In this document: piece by piece, positions 33,193 through 41,897 of the stretch | How positions within the stretch are numbered: position 1 is the stretch's first letter | Layout of the letters: every line of letters begins with the position of its first letter | Assembly: GCF_013046825.1 (NCBI RefSeq) | Contig: NZ_CP053187.1 | Location: 1,849,501 to 1,913,500, forward strand | Origin: Turicibacter sanguinis | GTDB lineage: Bacteria > Bacillota_I > Bacilli_A > MOL361 > Turicibacteraceae | Direction: 5' to 3' | DNA length: 64,000 nucleotides | Notes under the pieces: generated by a model | What the model was told of the DNA's origin: nothing | Databases searched by the model: none | Seen by the model: only the letters and a program-made list of their open reading frames with translations | Translations under genes and position numbers: made by a program

Positions 33193-33474
33193 ATGAAAGA
33201 GACAATGAAAGAAATTATCAAATTTAGAGATGATCGTGGCTGGAAACCTTATCATACTCCAGAAAATTTAGCAAAATCTATTTCAATTGAAGCAGCTGAA
33301 TTGTTAGAATGCTTTCAGTGGAATAATGACTTTGATGCAGAACATGTTTCTGAAGAATTAGCAGATGTGATGATTTATTGCATGCCAATGGCTGATGTAT
33401 TAGAAGTAGATGTCAAAGACATTATTTTAAAGAAATTAGAAAAGAATGCGATTAAATATCCAAGTACAAAATAA
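33193..33474 (+). CDS. MazG-like nucleotide pyrophosphohydrolase
   Basis: Short all-alpha NTP pyrophosphatase of 93 aa, the length of RS21-C6/MazG-like house-cleaning enzymes. The Mg-binding motifs are EAAELLECFQW (ExxxE) and EELADVMIYCM (ExxD). Such enzymes hydrolyse dNTPs or modified nucleotides to monophosphates. GAGG is 9 nt upstream of the ATG at 33193; the upstream in-frame GTG-like start has no Shine-Dalgarno. Monocistronic. Confidence 0.88.
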   Translation: MKETMKEIIKFRDDRGWKPYHTPENLAKSISIEAAELLECFQWNNDFDAEHVSEELADVMIYCMPMADVLEVDVKDIILKKLEKNAIKYPSTK

Positions 33475-33499
33475 AACCCGTGATTTTCACGGGTTTTAT
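33472..33499. terminator. bidirectional terminator
   Basis: AAAACCCGTGA/TCACGGGTTTT stem, shared by the convergent genes. Confidence 0.9.
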
Positions 33500-34050
33500 T
33501 GATGAATGGCGTAAACCATGGTTGTATAAGTTTCATAAAGGACGTAAAGTACCATACTGATTAAGAGCATTTGACTGATGAAACGTTCACCTTTGGCACC
33601 TGTTTTAAAGTTGGCGAGTTTAATTTTTTTCTTACACGGATAAAATAAGCAAACCCCTTGATGCGTGAATAAATCAAGTACAATATGTGAAATATGACCA
33701 AGCATTAAGCCGCAGGTAATAATAATATAAAACTCATTTCCGACGTCTAGTAATGGAGCGCAGGCAATTAAAACAAAAAAGAAGGCGATAGAAAGAAAGC
33801 TATGAGTCAGTGTTCGATGTTTAAAGTTTTTAGCAATGAATTTTGAGATAAAGGGAAAAAGTTTTCCCATTTGAGATCCTGTCATGTCGATATCGGGTAA
33901 TAATGACCCGACGGTGGTCGCAAGACAATAAAGGGTGATAATGAAAATTTTAGAATAAAGATTAGCCTCCTCGTAATAAGGGGCAATAAAAAGATGGTGG
34001 GTCACAAGTCCGCAAAGTAGGCCACCTCGTTGATGCGTTCCGGCAGTCAT
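33496..34050 (-). CDS. YdjM-like (DUF457) membrane-bound metal-dependent hydrolase family
   Basis: 184-aa membrane protein with the DUF457 pattern: N-terminal THQRGGLLCGL, the DIDM acidic motif (SLLPDIDMTGSQMGK), HRTLTHSFLS, and a late HIVLDLFTHQGV. Four or so helices carry the His/Asp motifs at the membrane face. Catalytic activity has not been shown for this family as far as I know. In E. coli the homologue YdjM is in the LexA regulon, and here a LexA-like box overlaps the predicted promoter. ATG 34050 follows AGGAGG at a distance of 9 nt. Confidence 0.85.
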   Translation of the reverse strand: MTAGTHQRGGLLCGLVTHHLFIAPYYEEANLYSKIFIITLYCLATTVGSLLPDIDMTGSQMGKLFPFISKFIAKNFKHRTLTHSFLSIAFFFVLIACAPLLDVGNEFYIIITCGLMLGHISHIVLDLFTHQGVCLFYPCKKKIKLANFKTGAKGERFISQMLLISMVLYVLYETYTTMVYAIHQ

Positions 34051-34114
34051 AGTTAAAAGTCCTCCTGTATAAACCTGATGTCGAATTTAAAAGATTAATG
34101 TCATCTATTTTATA

Positions 34115-34144
34115 TTATACAAGAAAAAAACGAATATTCGTTTG
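34115..34144 (-). promoter_or_regulatory. promoter with LexA-like operator
   Basis: On the minus strand a TATAAT -10 (34115-34120) with a 17-bp spacer places the -35 within the palindrome AACGAATATTCGTT. The sequence CGAATATTCGTTTG (34131-34144, plus strand) matches the Gram-positive SOS box CGAACRNRYGTTYG at 12 of 14 positions. The remaining intergenic sequence to 34426 shows no other feature I can support. Confidence 0.45.
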
Positions 34145-34426
34145 AATTCTATGAGGGAAATAATGGTATATTAGATATAGGGAGAGAGAGACTTGCATAA
34201 AATGAAAGGATAGTGTTAAGGTAAGAGGAGATAGAAGTCTAGAGCATTTTTTTAAGCCTCTTTTTATTAGACTATAGGATCCTCGATACAAAAGGGTTTA
34301 AGGGTTTAAGAACTGATTATGATTTTAAAATGTTGCGTCTTAGTATTTTGTTTGAGCAACCCAACATAACTGCTAAGGAACAATCGTTTTGTATCGGGAT
34401 AGATAATGAAGTGAGAGTGATGTTTC

Positions 34427-36976
34427 ATGAATTTAGAAGAAGAGTTAACGGGTTTAAATGACGCACAATCTGAGGTCGTTTCTAACCTAAATGATAATTT
34501 ATTAGTCATGGCTCCGGCAGGAACAGGGAAGACGAAAGTTATTTCATTACGAGTAGCGGGATTTATTAATCAGGGGATTGAGGCGAAAGAGATATTGTGC
34601 TTAACCTTTACGAATAAAGCTTGTCATGAATTAGCAGAACGATTGCTAAAAGTAACGAATGGGTTGGCCAAAGAGGTTTTCGTTAAAACGTTTCATAGTT
34701 TTTGTTTTCAACTCATTAAAGAAGAAGCGAAAAACTTCGGTAAGATTTCGCGTGATTTTTCGGTGATGGATGAAGAGGATGGAAAGTTTTTAGTGCGTCA
34801 GTTAATGAAAGATGATTATGTCATTGCCGATTTGGCCTATCAATATTTGCAAGAATTGAAACTATATCGCTTAATGATTCCAAAAGCGTATCGTGACGAT
34901 TATAAAAGAGTGGTCGCCTCTTTTCATCAATCTGAAAAAGCACAAAAACTTCAATATTCGAATAGAAGAAGTGATGCTGGAGCATATACCCTTGGATTTT
35001 TAGCTCAGTATGGTTGTTGGTTATATGAAACATATCAAACGTATCTTCTTGAAAATCACCTTGTTGACTTTAATGATTTGATTGTTTATGCTAGCGAATT
35101 ACTAGAAGATGAGGAGATTTTAGAACGTTGGCGTGAGCGATTTAAGGTGGTGATGGTAGATGAAGTACAAGATACCTCCCAATTTGAATATCAACTGATT
35201 GAAAAATTAGCAAAAGGAAAGCAATTTAGTGTTTTTGGGGATTTCAATCAAACCATTTATGAGTGGCGTGATTCAAATCCAGAACTGATTTTGTCACAAA
35301 TTATGACGACATTTAATCCAAAACGATTGGAGTTATCCCTAAATTATCGGTCTTTGAAACGATTAGTTCAAATGAGTGCCAATTATTTACAAAATGCGAA
35401 AAAAGCACGCTTAATTAATCCGAGGCTATCCCCACGCGTGATTGAGGCAGCGAATGAGGAAGTGGGAGGTCGGCCTGTCTTTTATGAAGCACAGACCCAA
35501 CAAGAGGAAATGGATTTTATTATCGATCACCTAAAGCATTATCGATTAGATGACCTCGCTAATACTGTGATTCTAACGCGAACAAATAAGCAAAATATTC
35601 AAGTTTCAAACTTTTTAAGAAATGTGGGGATTCCCTGTTATTTGATTGAAGATTTAAGTTTATTTAGACGCAAAGTCGTAAAAGACTTACTTGCCTTTGT
35701 CAAATTTCAACTTAATCCATTTGATCATTTATCACTTGAACGATTGTTGCCACTTATTTGTCCTGAGGTATCTCCTGAGTTATTTAATCAAACGTATCGT
35801 CAACGATATGTTAGTTATGGGATGAGAATGATTGATTTGTTTCAAGAAGCTGCTTATGAGTATGAAGAACCGTATGGATTATTAAAGAAGCAGTTTGAAA
35901 AGGGACGAATTGTCATTTTTGATGTGGAATCAACGGGTCTTGATGTGACTCAAGATGAAGTTATTCAAATTGCAGCTATTGAATTGGTGAATGGTGAGTA
36001 TACTCGTTCATTTGAACGATTTATTAAACCGAGCCACTCGGTTGGAGACTCAGCTTTGGTGCACGGATTTAGTGATGACTATTTAAACGAACATGGCGAA
36101 GAGGCGAGAGAAGTCTTTTTACAGTTTCAAGCGTTTGTAGAAGGCGCTTTATTGATTGGTCATAATGTTCAATATGATTTAAAAATTGTGAGTAGTCAGA
36201 TGAATCGTTTAGGTCTGATGTTTGAAAATTCAATGGGCTATTATGATACCTTAGATATTGTTAGGCGCCTGTATCCAGATTTGAAAAATCATAAGTTAGA
36301 TACCGTCAGCGCCTATGTTGGTGTGAGTCATGAGCCGACGCATAATGCGATGGATGATATTTTAGCAACAAAAGATGTGCTCGTTAAAAGTATGGATTTG
36401 TTAATGACGCATCATGAAAACCGTAAAAAAGTCATGAAATTTTATGAACCTCATTTATGGGGAGCGATTCAAAGGTTAAAAGAAATTCAAGACTGTTTTG
36501 AAACACAGCCGCCACATGTTGCGATGAAAGGTTTAATAGATGCTTTTGAGTGTGAGGATGAAGCACATAAGCAAAGTATCATAGAGTTACTTAATTACAT
36601 TGGGGCGACCTATCATCGCCTGCATCATACGAATCCACATCAACCAAATTTAGAAATTTGGATTCAAATGCTTAATTTGATGGCGTTATCAAGCAGTGAA
36701 CTTGATCGTGTCATGAAAGAGGAAAATAAGCTTGCAATTATTACGGTGCATCAGTCAAAGGGGCTTGAGTTTGATCATGTGATTATTCCATTTATGAGTC
36801 AGGGGATGTTCCCGCTCGATTTTGATGGGATTAATCAAGAGGAAGAATGCCGATTATTTTATGTTGCGATGACTCGTGCGAAGCAGAGCTTATTATTGAC
36901 GCGCCATATGAAAGAAACCTCTTCATCTAGAAGGGTGAAAGAGCGAAGTCAATTTATATCGTTTTTATATTCATAA
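34427..36976 (+). CDS. UvrD/PcrA-like helicase with embedded DEDDh 3'-5' exonuclease domain
   Basis: Protein of 849 aa. N-terminal SF1A helicase core: Q motif LNDAQSEVV, Walker A APAGTGKT (29-36), motif Ia LTFTNKACHELAERL, Walker B VMVDEVQDTSQFEYQ (about 243), motif III FGDFNQTIYEWRDSN, motif IV LNYRS. Between the 1B/2A parts and the last helicase motifs sits a complete DnaQ-like exonuclease (about 494-660): FDVESTGLD (D, E), IGHNVQYDLKIV (D) and HNAMDDILAT (H, D). Motifs V and VI then resume (TVHQSKGLEF, about 771; LFYVAMTRAKQSL). Likely role in repair or replication-fork processing. Domain order is unusual. ATG 34427 has only a weak Shine-Dalgarno. Confidence 0.92.
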   Translation: MNLEEELTGLNDAQSEVVSNLNDNLLVMAPAGTGKTKVISLRVAGFINQGIEAKEILCLTFTNKACHELAERLLKVTNGLAKEVFVKTFHSFCFQLIKEEAKNFGKISRDFSVMDEEDGKFLVRQLMKDDYVIADLAYQYLQELKLYRLMIPKAYRDDYKRVVASFHQSEKAQKLQYSNRRSDAGAYTLGFLAQYGCWLYETYQTYLLENHLVDFNDLIVYASELLEDEEILERWRERFKVVMVDEVQDTSQFEYQLIEKLAKGKQFSVFGDFNQTIYEWRDSNPELILSQIMTTFNPKRLELSLNYRSLKRLVQMSANYLQNAKKARLINPRLSPRVIEAANEEVGGRPVFYEAQTQQEEMDFIIDHLKHYRLDDLANTVILTRTNKQNIQVSNFLRNVGIPCYLIEDLSLFRRKVVKDLLAFVKFQLNPFDHLSLERLLPLICPEVSPELFNQTYRQRYVSYGMRMIDLFQEAAYEYEEPYGLLKKQFEKGRIVIFDVESTGLDVTQDEVIQIAAIELVNGEYTRSFERFIKPSHSVGDSALVHGFSDDYLNEHGEEAREVFLQFQAFVEGALLIGHNVQYDLKIVSSQMNRLGLMFENSMGYYDTLDIVRRLYPDLKNHKLDTVSAYVGVSHEPTHNAMDDILATKDVLVKSMDLLMTHHENRKKVMKFYEPHLWGAIQRLKEIQDCFETQPPHVAMKGLIDAFECEDEAHKQSIIELLNYIGATYHRLHHTNPHQPNLEIWIQMLNLMALSSSELDRVMKEENKLAIITVHQSKGLEFDHVIIPFMSQGMFPLDFDGINQEEECRLFYVAMTRAKQSLLLTRHMKETSSSRRVKERSQFISFLYS

Positions 36977-37028
36977 AGAAGAATGAGCCAAAAAGTATGA
37001 ATGAAAGGGTTAAACGATTATTTGAAAT

Positions 37029-37054
37029 AAAAAAAGAGTCTCAGTTACCTGAGA
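37029..37054. terminator. bidirectional terminator
   Basis: AAGAGTCTCAG/CTGAGACTCTT stem with A- and T-runs. Confidence 0.9.
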
Positions 37055-37061
37055 CTCTTTT

Positions 37062-38048
37062 TTATTCTGTCACTTTGTCAACAACGATGAAGGGTTGTAA
37101 TTGATAAGGTTTAGGTGCGACTTTACGATCTTGCCACATATAGAAGAAGCGTTCAAGTGGAAAAATAGTATATCCATCTTGCCAATGGTCTGATGTATCA
37201 TAAGGATCAGCAAAAATTAAGGTATCATCTCCAATACTTGGTGTTCCATTGTTATCATATCCAATAATAGAGACCCAATGACCATCCCAGTCTCCCCATT
37301 CAACCATAACGGGTCTTCCTGCTTTTAAGTGTCCTGTTAGCCATGTGACGAAGTAAGAATCTTTAGCATCGTCAACCCAAGCTTCAGTATCGTCACTATT
37401 TTCTGAAGCGTATAAAGATGATGAAGAGAAGGTCGGTTTTAGATTTCCGATATTAGAAGGGGTTGCTCCATCCTCTTCGCTTACCAAGTCAGCCTCGGTA
37501 TAATCAGCGCGATAACTTGTTTCTAATACTTTAAATCCTTCTAAATTAGAAAAGAAGTTGTACATGTCTTCAACGGTTGTGCCATATTCATGAAAGTTAT
37601 TAGCACTTCCAGGAAGAGCGCCTTCCGTATCATCGTCAACACTTGAACCCATGGCAAGTGCGATATCCCATTCTGTTAAATCAGTTTTTCCCATATTCCA
37701 AAGTGTCATTAAAGAAACGGCGTTTCCACATGACCATTCCGTTGTTTGTTGCATCGTTTTAAAACCTTCAATGAGGGTTAAGGTTTCGTCTGATTTTAAT
37801 CGATAAAAATCGGGATTAACATAAAATCGTGAAGTAGCGTTATCACCTAAAAAGTTATAAGAATCTGCTCCCCCCAATTCATCGTAATCTTCTCCCTCAA
37901 TAAAATCTGGTTTTAATTTAACTGTCTCAGAAACGGTTTTAACTGCCTCCTCTTCAAGTGGTTCAATGGCAGGTATTTCATTTTGATTTTGGCATCCTGT
38001 CATCACCCCTAATGCCATAATTAAAGTTAATAATGAAATTTTTTTCAA
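37062..38048 (-). CDS. lipoprotein with C39-like cysteine peptidase domain
   Basis: Lipid-anchored extracellular protein of 328 aa. Signal peptide MKKISLLTLIMALGVMTGC (lipobox MTGC, Cys19). A papain-like C39-type domain follows: catalytic Cys107 in TTEWSCGNAVSLMTLW, His257 in WGDWDGHWVSIIGYD, and Asp281 in FADPYDTSDHWQDGY. The domain resembles bacteriocin-leader peptidases but is not fused to an ABC transporter. Target unknown. No GG-leader peptide gene was found next to it. AAAGGATG precedes ATG 38048. The neighbouring gene is divergent. Confidence 0.85.
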   Translation of the reverse strand: MKKISLLTLIMALGVMTGCQNQNEIPAIEPLEEEAVKTVSETVKLKPDFIEGEDYDELGGADSYNFLGDNATSRFYVNPDFYRLKSDETLTLIEGFKTMQQTTEWSCGNAVSLMTLWNMGKTDLTEWDIALAMGSSVDDDTEGALPGSANNFHEYGTTVEDMYNFFSNLEGFKVLETSYRADYTEADLVSEEDGATPSNIGNLKPTFSSSSLYASENSDDTEAWVDDAKDSYFVTWLTGHLKAGRPVMVEWGDWDGHWVSIIGYDNNGTPSIGDDTLIFADPYDTSDHWQDGYTIFPLERFFYMWQDRKVAPKPYQLQPFIVVDKVTE

Positions 38049-38368
38049 AAGTAATCATCCTTTCAAATTTTGATTTTCGTAATTTTATTCAACATTATGT
38101 TTAGTATTTATAAACTTTTTGAGCAAAAATAAAATGTTTAGATGAGAATCATCGAAACAAAAGAGAGGGGGAATAGCTAATTTATTAACGTTTTATTGCT
38201 CATTAATCATATATTAAACGATTTTTAAGGATAAATCAATCATTTTTATTTAAAAAATTCATAATTTTTTACAATTTATATAAGTAAACATTTAGATTAT
38301 TATTTTTGTTCTACAAATGGAGAAGTTTCATCTCAAGAGATGAATAAAAAGAAGTAAAAAAAGTAAAA

Positions 38369-38398
38369 TTGTTTTAATTGAATTGGTAGATTTATAAT
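38369..38398 (+). promoter_or_regulatory. promoter of the acyltransferase/DUF6320 pair
   Basis: TTGTTT (38369-38374), 18-bp spacer, TATAAT (38393-38398), 74 bp before the start. The rest of 38049-38368 is AT-rich; a small hairpin TTCATCTC/GAGATGAA at about 38329-38345 is the only structure I see. Confidence 0.55.
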
Positions 38399-38471
38399 CT
38401 TAGTTATTGTATGATTAGCTATAAAGCATTGATTTTTGCGATGTAGATTTAAAAAGTAAGGACGATGGTAG

Positions 38472-39767
38472 ATGAATGATAATTACCAAGCATTTTATTG
38501 GAGTAAGCTTGATAATGTGGCGAAGTTATATTCACTCGTATCGAGTACAAAGGCAACAAATGTATTCCGAATTTCGGTCAAAATGACAGAACCAATTCAA
38601 GCGGATTACTTATCAGAAGCTGTCGTGGGGGCACTTCTTGAAATGCCATCATTTAGTGTACGTCTAAGGATGGGAATTTTTTGGTACTACTTTGATATGA
38701 ATATTCAAAAACCAAGAGTTCGTAAAGAGTTTACGTATCCATGTTCAAAAATGACGAAGTACACTAATAATGGTTATTTATTTAATGTCACCTATTATGA
38801 AAACATGATGCATCTAGAAGTTTTTCATGCTTTGGCTGATGGAGCAGGCGCATTACAGTTTTTACAGGTTCTATTGTATCAATATTTAAAAAGAGTTTAT
38901 CCTAATTCAGTCAATCAACATTTACAGTTAATGAGTGACCAACAATCTCAACGTGCAATGGATGAGGACAGTTTTTTAAAAGTTGTGTCGGATCGAGATG
39001 GAAAAGTTATTCCAACGACTTCTAAAGCATATAAAATACTAGGAATTAAAAAACGTCCTCAAGAATTAAAAGTGATTCATGGAATGATGCCAGCAAAACA
39101 GATTGTTAAATTATCAAAACAATATGGCGTTAGTATGTCTTGTTTTTTATCTTCTTTATTAATTTATTCGATTTATATGGAAAATGAGAAATTCACAAAG
39201 AATAAGCGACCAATTACGGTGACAATTCCATTTGATTTAAGAGCCCGTTTTGAGTCAAATACTGTGCGTAATTTCTTTTCTAATGTGACGGTATCGGTTA
39301 ATGTTTTAGAGGAGATGAGTTTTGAAGATATTTTAAAGCAGGTATCCATTCAATTAATTGAGGGGCAAGATCAACAAGTTGTGACGCATAAAATTAAAGA
39401 TAATGTGAGTGCTCAAGAAAATTTAGCCATCCGTTTTGCTCCACTGTTTATCAAAAATACGGTGATGAGACAAATTTATTTAAAGGCCGATCAAGGGGTG
39501 ACAACCACGTTATCGAATCTTGGGCGTATTGTCTTTTTAGATGAAATTTCACAGTATGTCGATCAAGTACGCGTCATGCTTCCGGTGACACCACATCAAC
39601 GAATTCGTTGTGGGGTTTGTTCATTTAAGGAGACGTTAGTCGTTAGTTTTACATCATCATTAGAAGAAACTGATATTCAACGATTCTTCTTTAGATTTTT
39701 AAAAGATCAGAAAGTTGAAATTACAATTTCATGTAACGAGGAAATAAATAATGAGATATTGTTCTAA
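38472..39767 (+). CDS. condensation-superfamily acyltransferase (alcohol acetyltransferase-like)
   Basis: CoA- or carrier-dependent acyltransferase fold, 431 aa. The catalytic motif is H119-x3-D123-G124 (FHALADGAGALQFL), as in alcohol O-acetyltransferases, PapA and NRPS condensation domains; the later VTIPFDLRARFESNTVRNFF matches the DFGWG-region counterpart. No carrier-protein or adenylation gene is near. The next gene (DUF6320 zinc-ribbon membrane protein) overlaps by 17 nt, so they act together. Substrate unknown; a surface or lipid acylation is plausible. The Shine-Dalgarno is AAGGACG before ATG 38472. Confidence 0.8.
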   Translation: MNDNYQAFYWSKLDNVAKLYSLVSSTKATNVFRISVKMTEPIQADYLSEAVVGALLEMPSFSVRLRMGIFWYYFDMNIQKPRVRKEFTYPCSKMTKYTNNGYLFNVTYYENMMHLEVFHALADGAGALQFLQVLLYQYLKRVYPNSVNQHLQLMSDQQSQRAMDEDSFLKVVSDRDGKVIPTTSKAYKILGIKKRPQELKVIHGMMPAKQIVKLSKQYGVSMSCFLSSLLIYSIYMENEKFTKNKRPITVTIPFDLRARFESNTVRNFFSNVTVSVNVLEEMSFEDILKQVSIQLIEGQDQQVVTHKIKDNVSAQENLAIRFAPLFIKNTVMRQIYLKADQGVTTTLSNLGRIVFLDEISQYVDQVRVMLPVTPHQRIRCGVCSFKETLVVSFTSSLEETDIQRFFFRFLKDQKVEITISCNEEINNEILF

Positions 39768-40413
39768 ATGTCAAATGAATGTAGAAAATGAATTGAAAAG
39801 ATGTCCTTTATGTGGGGAAATATTGGACTTAGTTGAAATTGAAGTGGTTCGAGATTATCCATCCCGATTTGCAAAGAAACGTCGCGTGCCGATTCGTAAA
39901 CTGATTGTATTTATGGCCATGGTGATTATTTCGTATTCTTTTATCATCGGAATTTTTCATGATTTTAATTGGAATTGGGTCTTTATTATTGTGTGTTCTA
40001 CTTTATATTTGTCAGTGAGTGTTATTATTGGCTTAAGAGTGAAAAAAAATATTGGACCAAATATTTTGACGCATGTCTTTGGTGGAACTGTATTTGCCGT
40101 TATTTTAGATTATTTACTTGGCTATCAAGGGTGGTCATTGAATTTTGTGTTTCCATTGGCACTGATGGCAGGAACATCTGTCTTTACATTGTTAATTATT
40201 TTAAGACCAAAGCGTTTTACAGATTTTGCAAGTTATCAGTTACTGCTTGGCGGTATTGGATTGTTTTTATTAATGCTCGTTTATTTTGAGTTAATTAGTT
40301 TTCCAGCGGTTGCAGTGGTTGCAGGATATTACGCCTTAATAACGTGTGTTGGGATGTTTATGTTTGCTGATCGTAAACTGATTCATGAAATAAAAAAGAA
40401 ATTTCATTATTAA
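39751..40413 (+). CDS. DUF6320 zinc-ribbon membrane protein
   Basis: 220-aa protein with an N-terminal zinc ribbon (CSKCQMNVENELKRCPLCG, four Cys in residues 4-22), a basic linker, then six transmembrane helices (about 50-205). DUF6320 proteins occur beside alcohol-acetyltransferase-like enzymes, as here, though their role is not established. The start overlaps the acyltransferase by 17 nt and has GAGG 8 nt upstream, so it is translated from its own site on the same mRNA. Could tether or couple the acyltransferase to the membrane. Confidence 0.8.
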   Translation: MRYCSKCQMNVENELKRCPLCGEILDLVEIEVVRDYPSRFAKKRRVPIRKLIVFMAMVIISYSFIIGIFHDFNWNWVFIIVCSTLYLSVSVIIGLRVKKNIGPNILTHVFGGTVFAVILDYLLGYQGWSLNFVFPLALMAGTSVFTLLIILRPKRFTDFASYQLLLGGIGLFLLMLVYFELISFPAVAVVAGYYALITCVGMFMFADRKLIHEIKKKFHY

Positions 40414-40419
40414 AAAGAC

Positions 40420-40448
40420 TTTACATTCCATAAAATGGATGGTATAGT
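40420..40448 (+). promoter_or_regulatory. promoter of the met operon
   Basis: TTTACA, 17-bp spacer, TATAGT (40443-40448), 35 bp before the first SAM-I aptamer. Confidence 0.6.
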
Positions 40449-40482
40449 ATCCGTAAGTTAAAAAAGAAATAAAAATGGATTC

Positions 40483-40580
40483 CTTATCAAGAGAAGTGGA
40501 GGGACAGGCCCTATGAAGCTTCAGCAACCGGTACAGTCGTACACGGTGCTAAATCCGACAGATTAATTCTGGCAGATGAG
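40483..40580 (+). promoter_or_regulatory. SAM-I (S-box) riboswitch, first copy
   Basis: Full S-box aptamer: P1 CTTATC pairing with GATGAG at 40575-40580, the conserved AGAGAAGTGGAGGGAC block, GGCCC, GAAGCTTCAGCAACC, a kink-turn region and the GTGCTAAATCC motif. It binds S-adenosylmethionine and lowers expression of the downstream methionine-uptake genes. Confidence 0.96.
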
Positions 40581-40600
40581 GAGCGCGAGTTGTAAGTTAG

Positions 40601-40643
40601 ACTAAGCGTTCTTCAAATTTTTGAAGGATGACTTAGTTTTTTT
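40601..40643 (+). terminator. riboswitch terminator 1
   Basis: ACTAAG/CTTAGT outer and TTCTTCAAA/TTTGAAGGA inner stem, then eight T. Expression platform of the first S-box. Confidence 0.88.
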
Positions 40644-40661
40644 ATTAATTAAATATAAAAC

Positions 40662-40759
40662 CTTATCAAGAGAAGTGGAGGGACAGGCCCTATGAAGCTT
40701 CAGCAACCGGTACAGTTGTACACGGTGCTAAATCCGACAGATTGATTCTGGGAGATGAG
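40662..40759 (+). promoter_or_regulatory. SAM-I (S-box) riboswitch, second copy
   Basis: A second aptamer differing from the first by only about three bases over 98 nt (for example CAGTCG versus CAGTTG and TTAATTC versus TTGATTC). It begins 82 bp after the end of the first and has its own terminator, so the operon has two consecutive SAM-dependent gates. Confidence 0.96.
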
Positions 40760-40789
40760 GGGATTGTTTATTAGAGGACTCTAATGAGA

Positions 40790-40824
40790 CGGACCCCAGC
40801 TTTTGATAAGGGGTCCGTTTTTTT
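40790..40824 (+). terminator. riboswitch terminator 2
   Basis: CGGACCCC/GGGGTCCG stem followed by seven T, directly before metN. Confidence 0.92.
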
Positions 40825-40853
40825 ATTTCAACTGACAAGGAGGGAGATAGAAG

Positions 40854-41897
40854 ATGATTGAGTTAAGACAGGTAAGTAAGAACTTTGAAAGTCAAGGGCA
40901 AGTGGTTAAAGCTTTACAAAATATAAATTTAAGGGTGAATAGAGGTGAAATCCTTGGAATCATTGGGTATAGTGGAGCAGGAAAAAGTACGTTAATCAGA
41001 TGCTTGAATTATTTAGAAATTCCAACAGAGGGAGAAGTGTTGATTAATAATTTGGTTCTGGGGCAATTGAATGCGAAGCAATTAAGAGAGGCTAGACGAA
41101 AAATCGGAATGATTTTTCAACATTTTAATCTCATGAAATCACGTAATGTTTATGAAAATATTGCTTATCCGCTAAAAGGTCAAGGATTGAATCGTGATGA
41201 AATAAAGGAGAAGGTTGATCGTTTATTAAAGCTTGTTGGATTAGAGGAAAAGGCTAATGTCTACCCTAATCAGTTGAGTGGGGGTCAAAAACAACGTGTG
41301 GCAATTGCTCGGGCATTGGCAAATGATCCAGAAGTGTTGCTTTGTGATGAGGCGACATCAGCTCTTGATCCTCAAACGACTAAATCGATTCTTAGGTTGT
41401 TAAAAGAAATTAATGAACGGTTAGGAATTACGATGGTATTGATTACGCATCAAATGGAGGTTGTTAAAGATATTTGTCATCAAGTGGCGGTGATGGAAGA
41501 AGGTGAAATTGTTGAAGTAGGACCTATAGTTGATGTTTTTTCAAATCCTAAAGCAACTATTACAAAGGATTTTGTGGCCAATGTATTTCAGGATGAACGG
41601 ATTTTTGAGTTATTAGAGTCGAGAGGTTCGTTTGAAGAATTAACAAAACTTGAAAAACTTGTGAAGATTTCATTTGTTGGACAACAGACAGGTAAAGCCT
41701 TTATTTCTAATATTTCAAAGTTGTTTGATATTGAGGCGAGTATTTTATTTGGAAGTGTGGAGATGATACAAAAAACGCCCATTGGGCATCTAATTGTCAG
41801 TTTACATGGCGATGAGAAATTGATGAGTCAGGCACTACAGTATTTAAATGATAATCAGATTAAAGTGGAGGTGTTAAGTGATGGTCGAGTTCTTTAA
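40854..41897 (+). CDS. metN: methionine ABC transporter ATP-binding protein
   Basis: ATPase of the D/L-methionine importer, 347 aa. Walker A GYSGAGKST (about 38-46), signature LSGGQKQRVAIA, Walker B VLLCDEATSALDP, H-loop LITHQME. The C-terminal NIL domain (FVGQQTGKAFISNISKLF ... QIKVEVL, about 275-345) is the substrate-sensing regulatory domain typical of MetN. ATG follows GGAGGGAG. Preceded by tandem SAM-I riboswitches and followed by metI and metQ in the same direction, so it belongs to a SAM-regulated operon. Confidence 0.95.
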   Translation: MIELRQVSKNFESQGQVVKALQNINLRVNRGEILGIIGYSGAGKSTLIRCLNYLEIPTEGEVLINNLVLGQLNAKQLREARRKIGMIFQHFNLMKSRNVYENIAYPLKGQGLNRDEIKEKVDRLLKLVGLEEKANVYPNQLSGGQKQRVAIARALANDPEVLLCDEATSALDPQTTKSILRLLKEINERLGITMVLITHQMEVVKDICHQVAVMEEGEIVEVGPIVDVFSNPKATITKDFVANVFQDERIFELLESRGSFEELTKLEKLVKISFVGQQTGKAFISNISKLFDIEASILFGSVEMIQKTPIGHLIVSLHGDEKLMSQALQYLNDNQIKVEVLSDGRVL

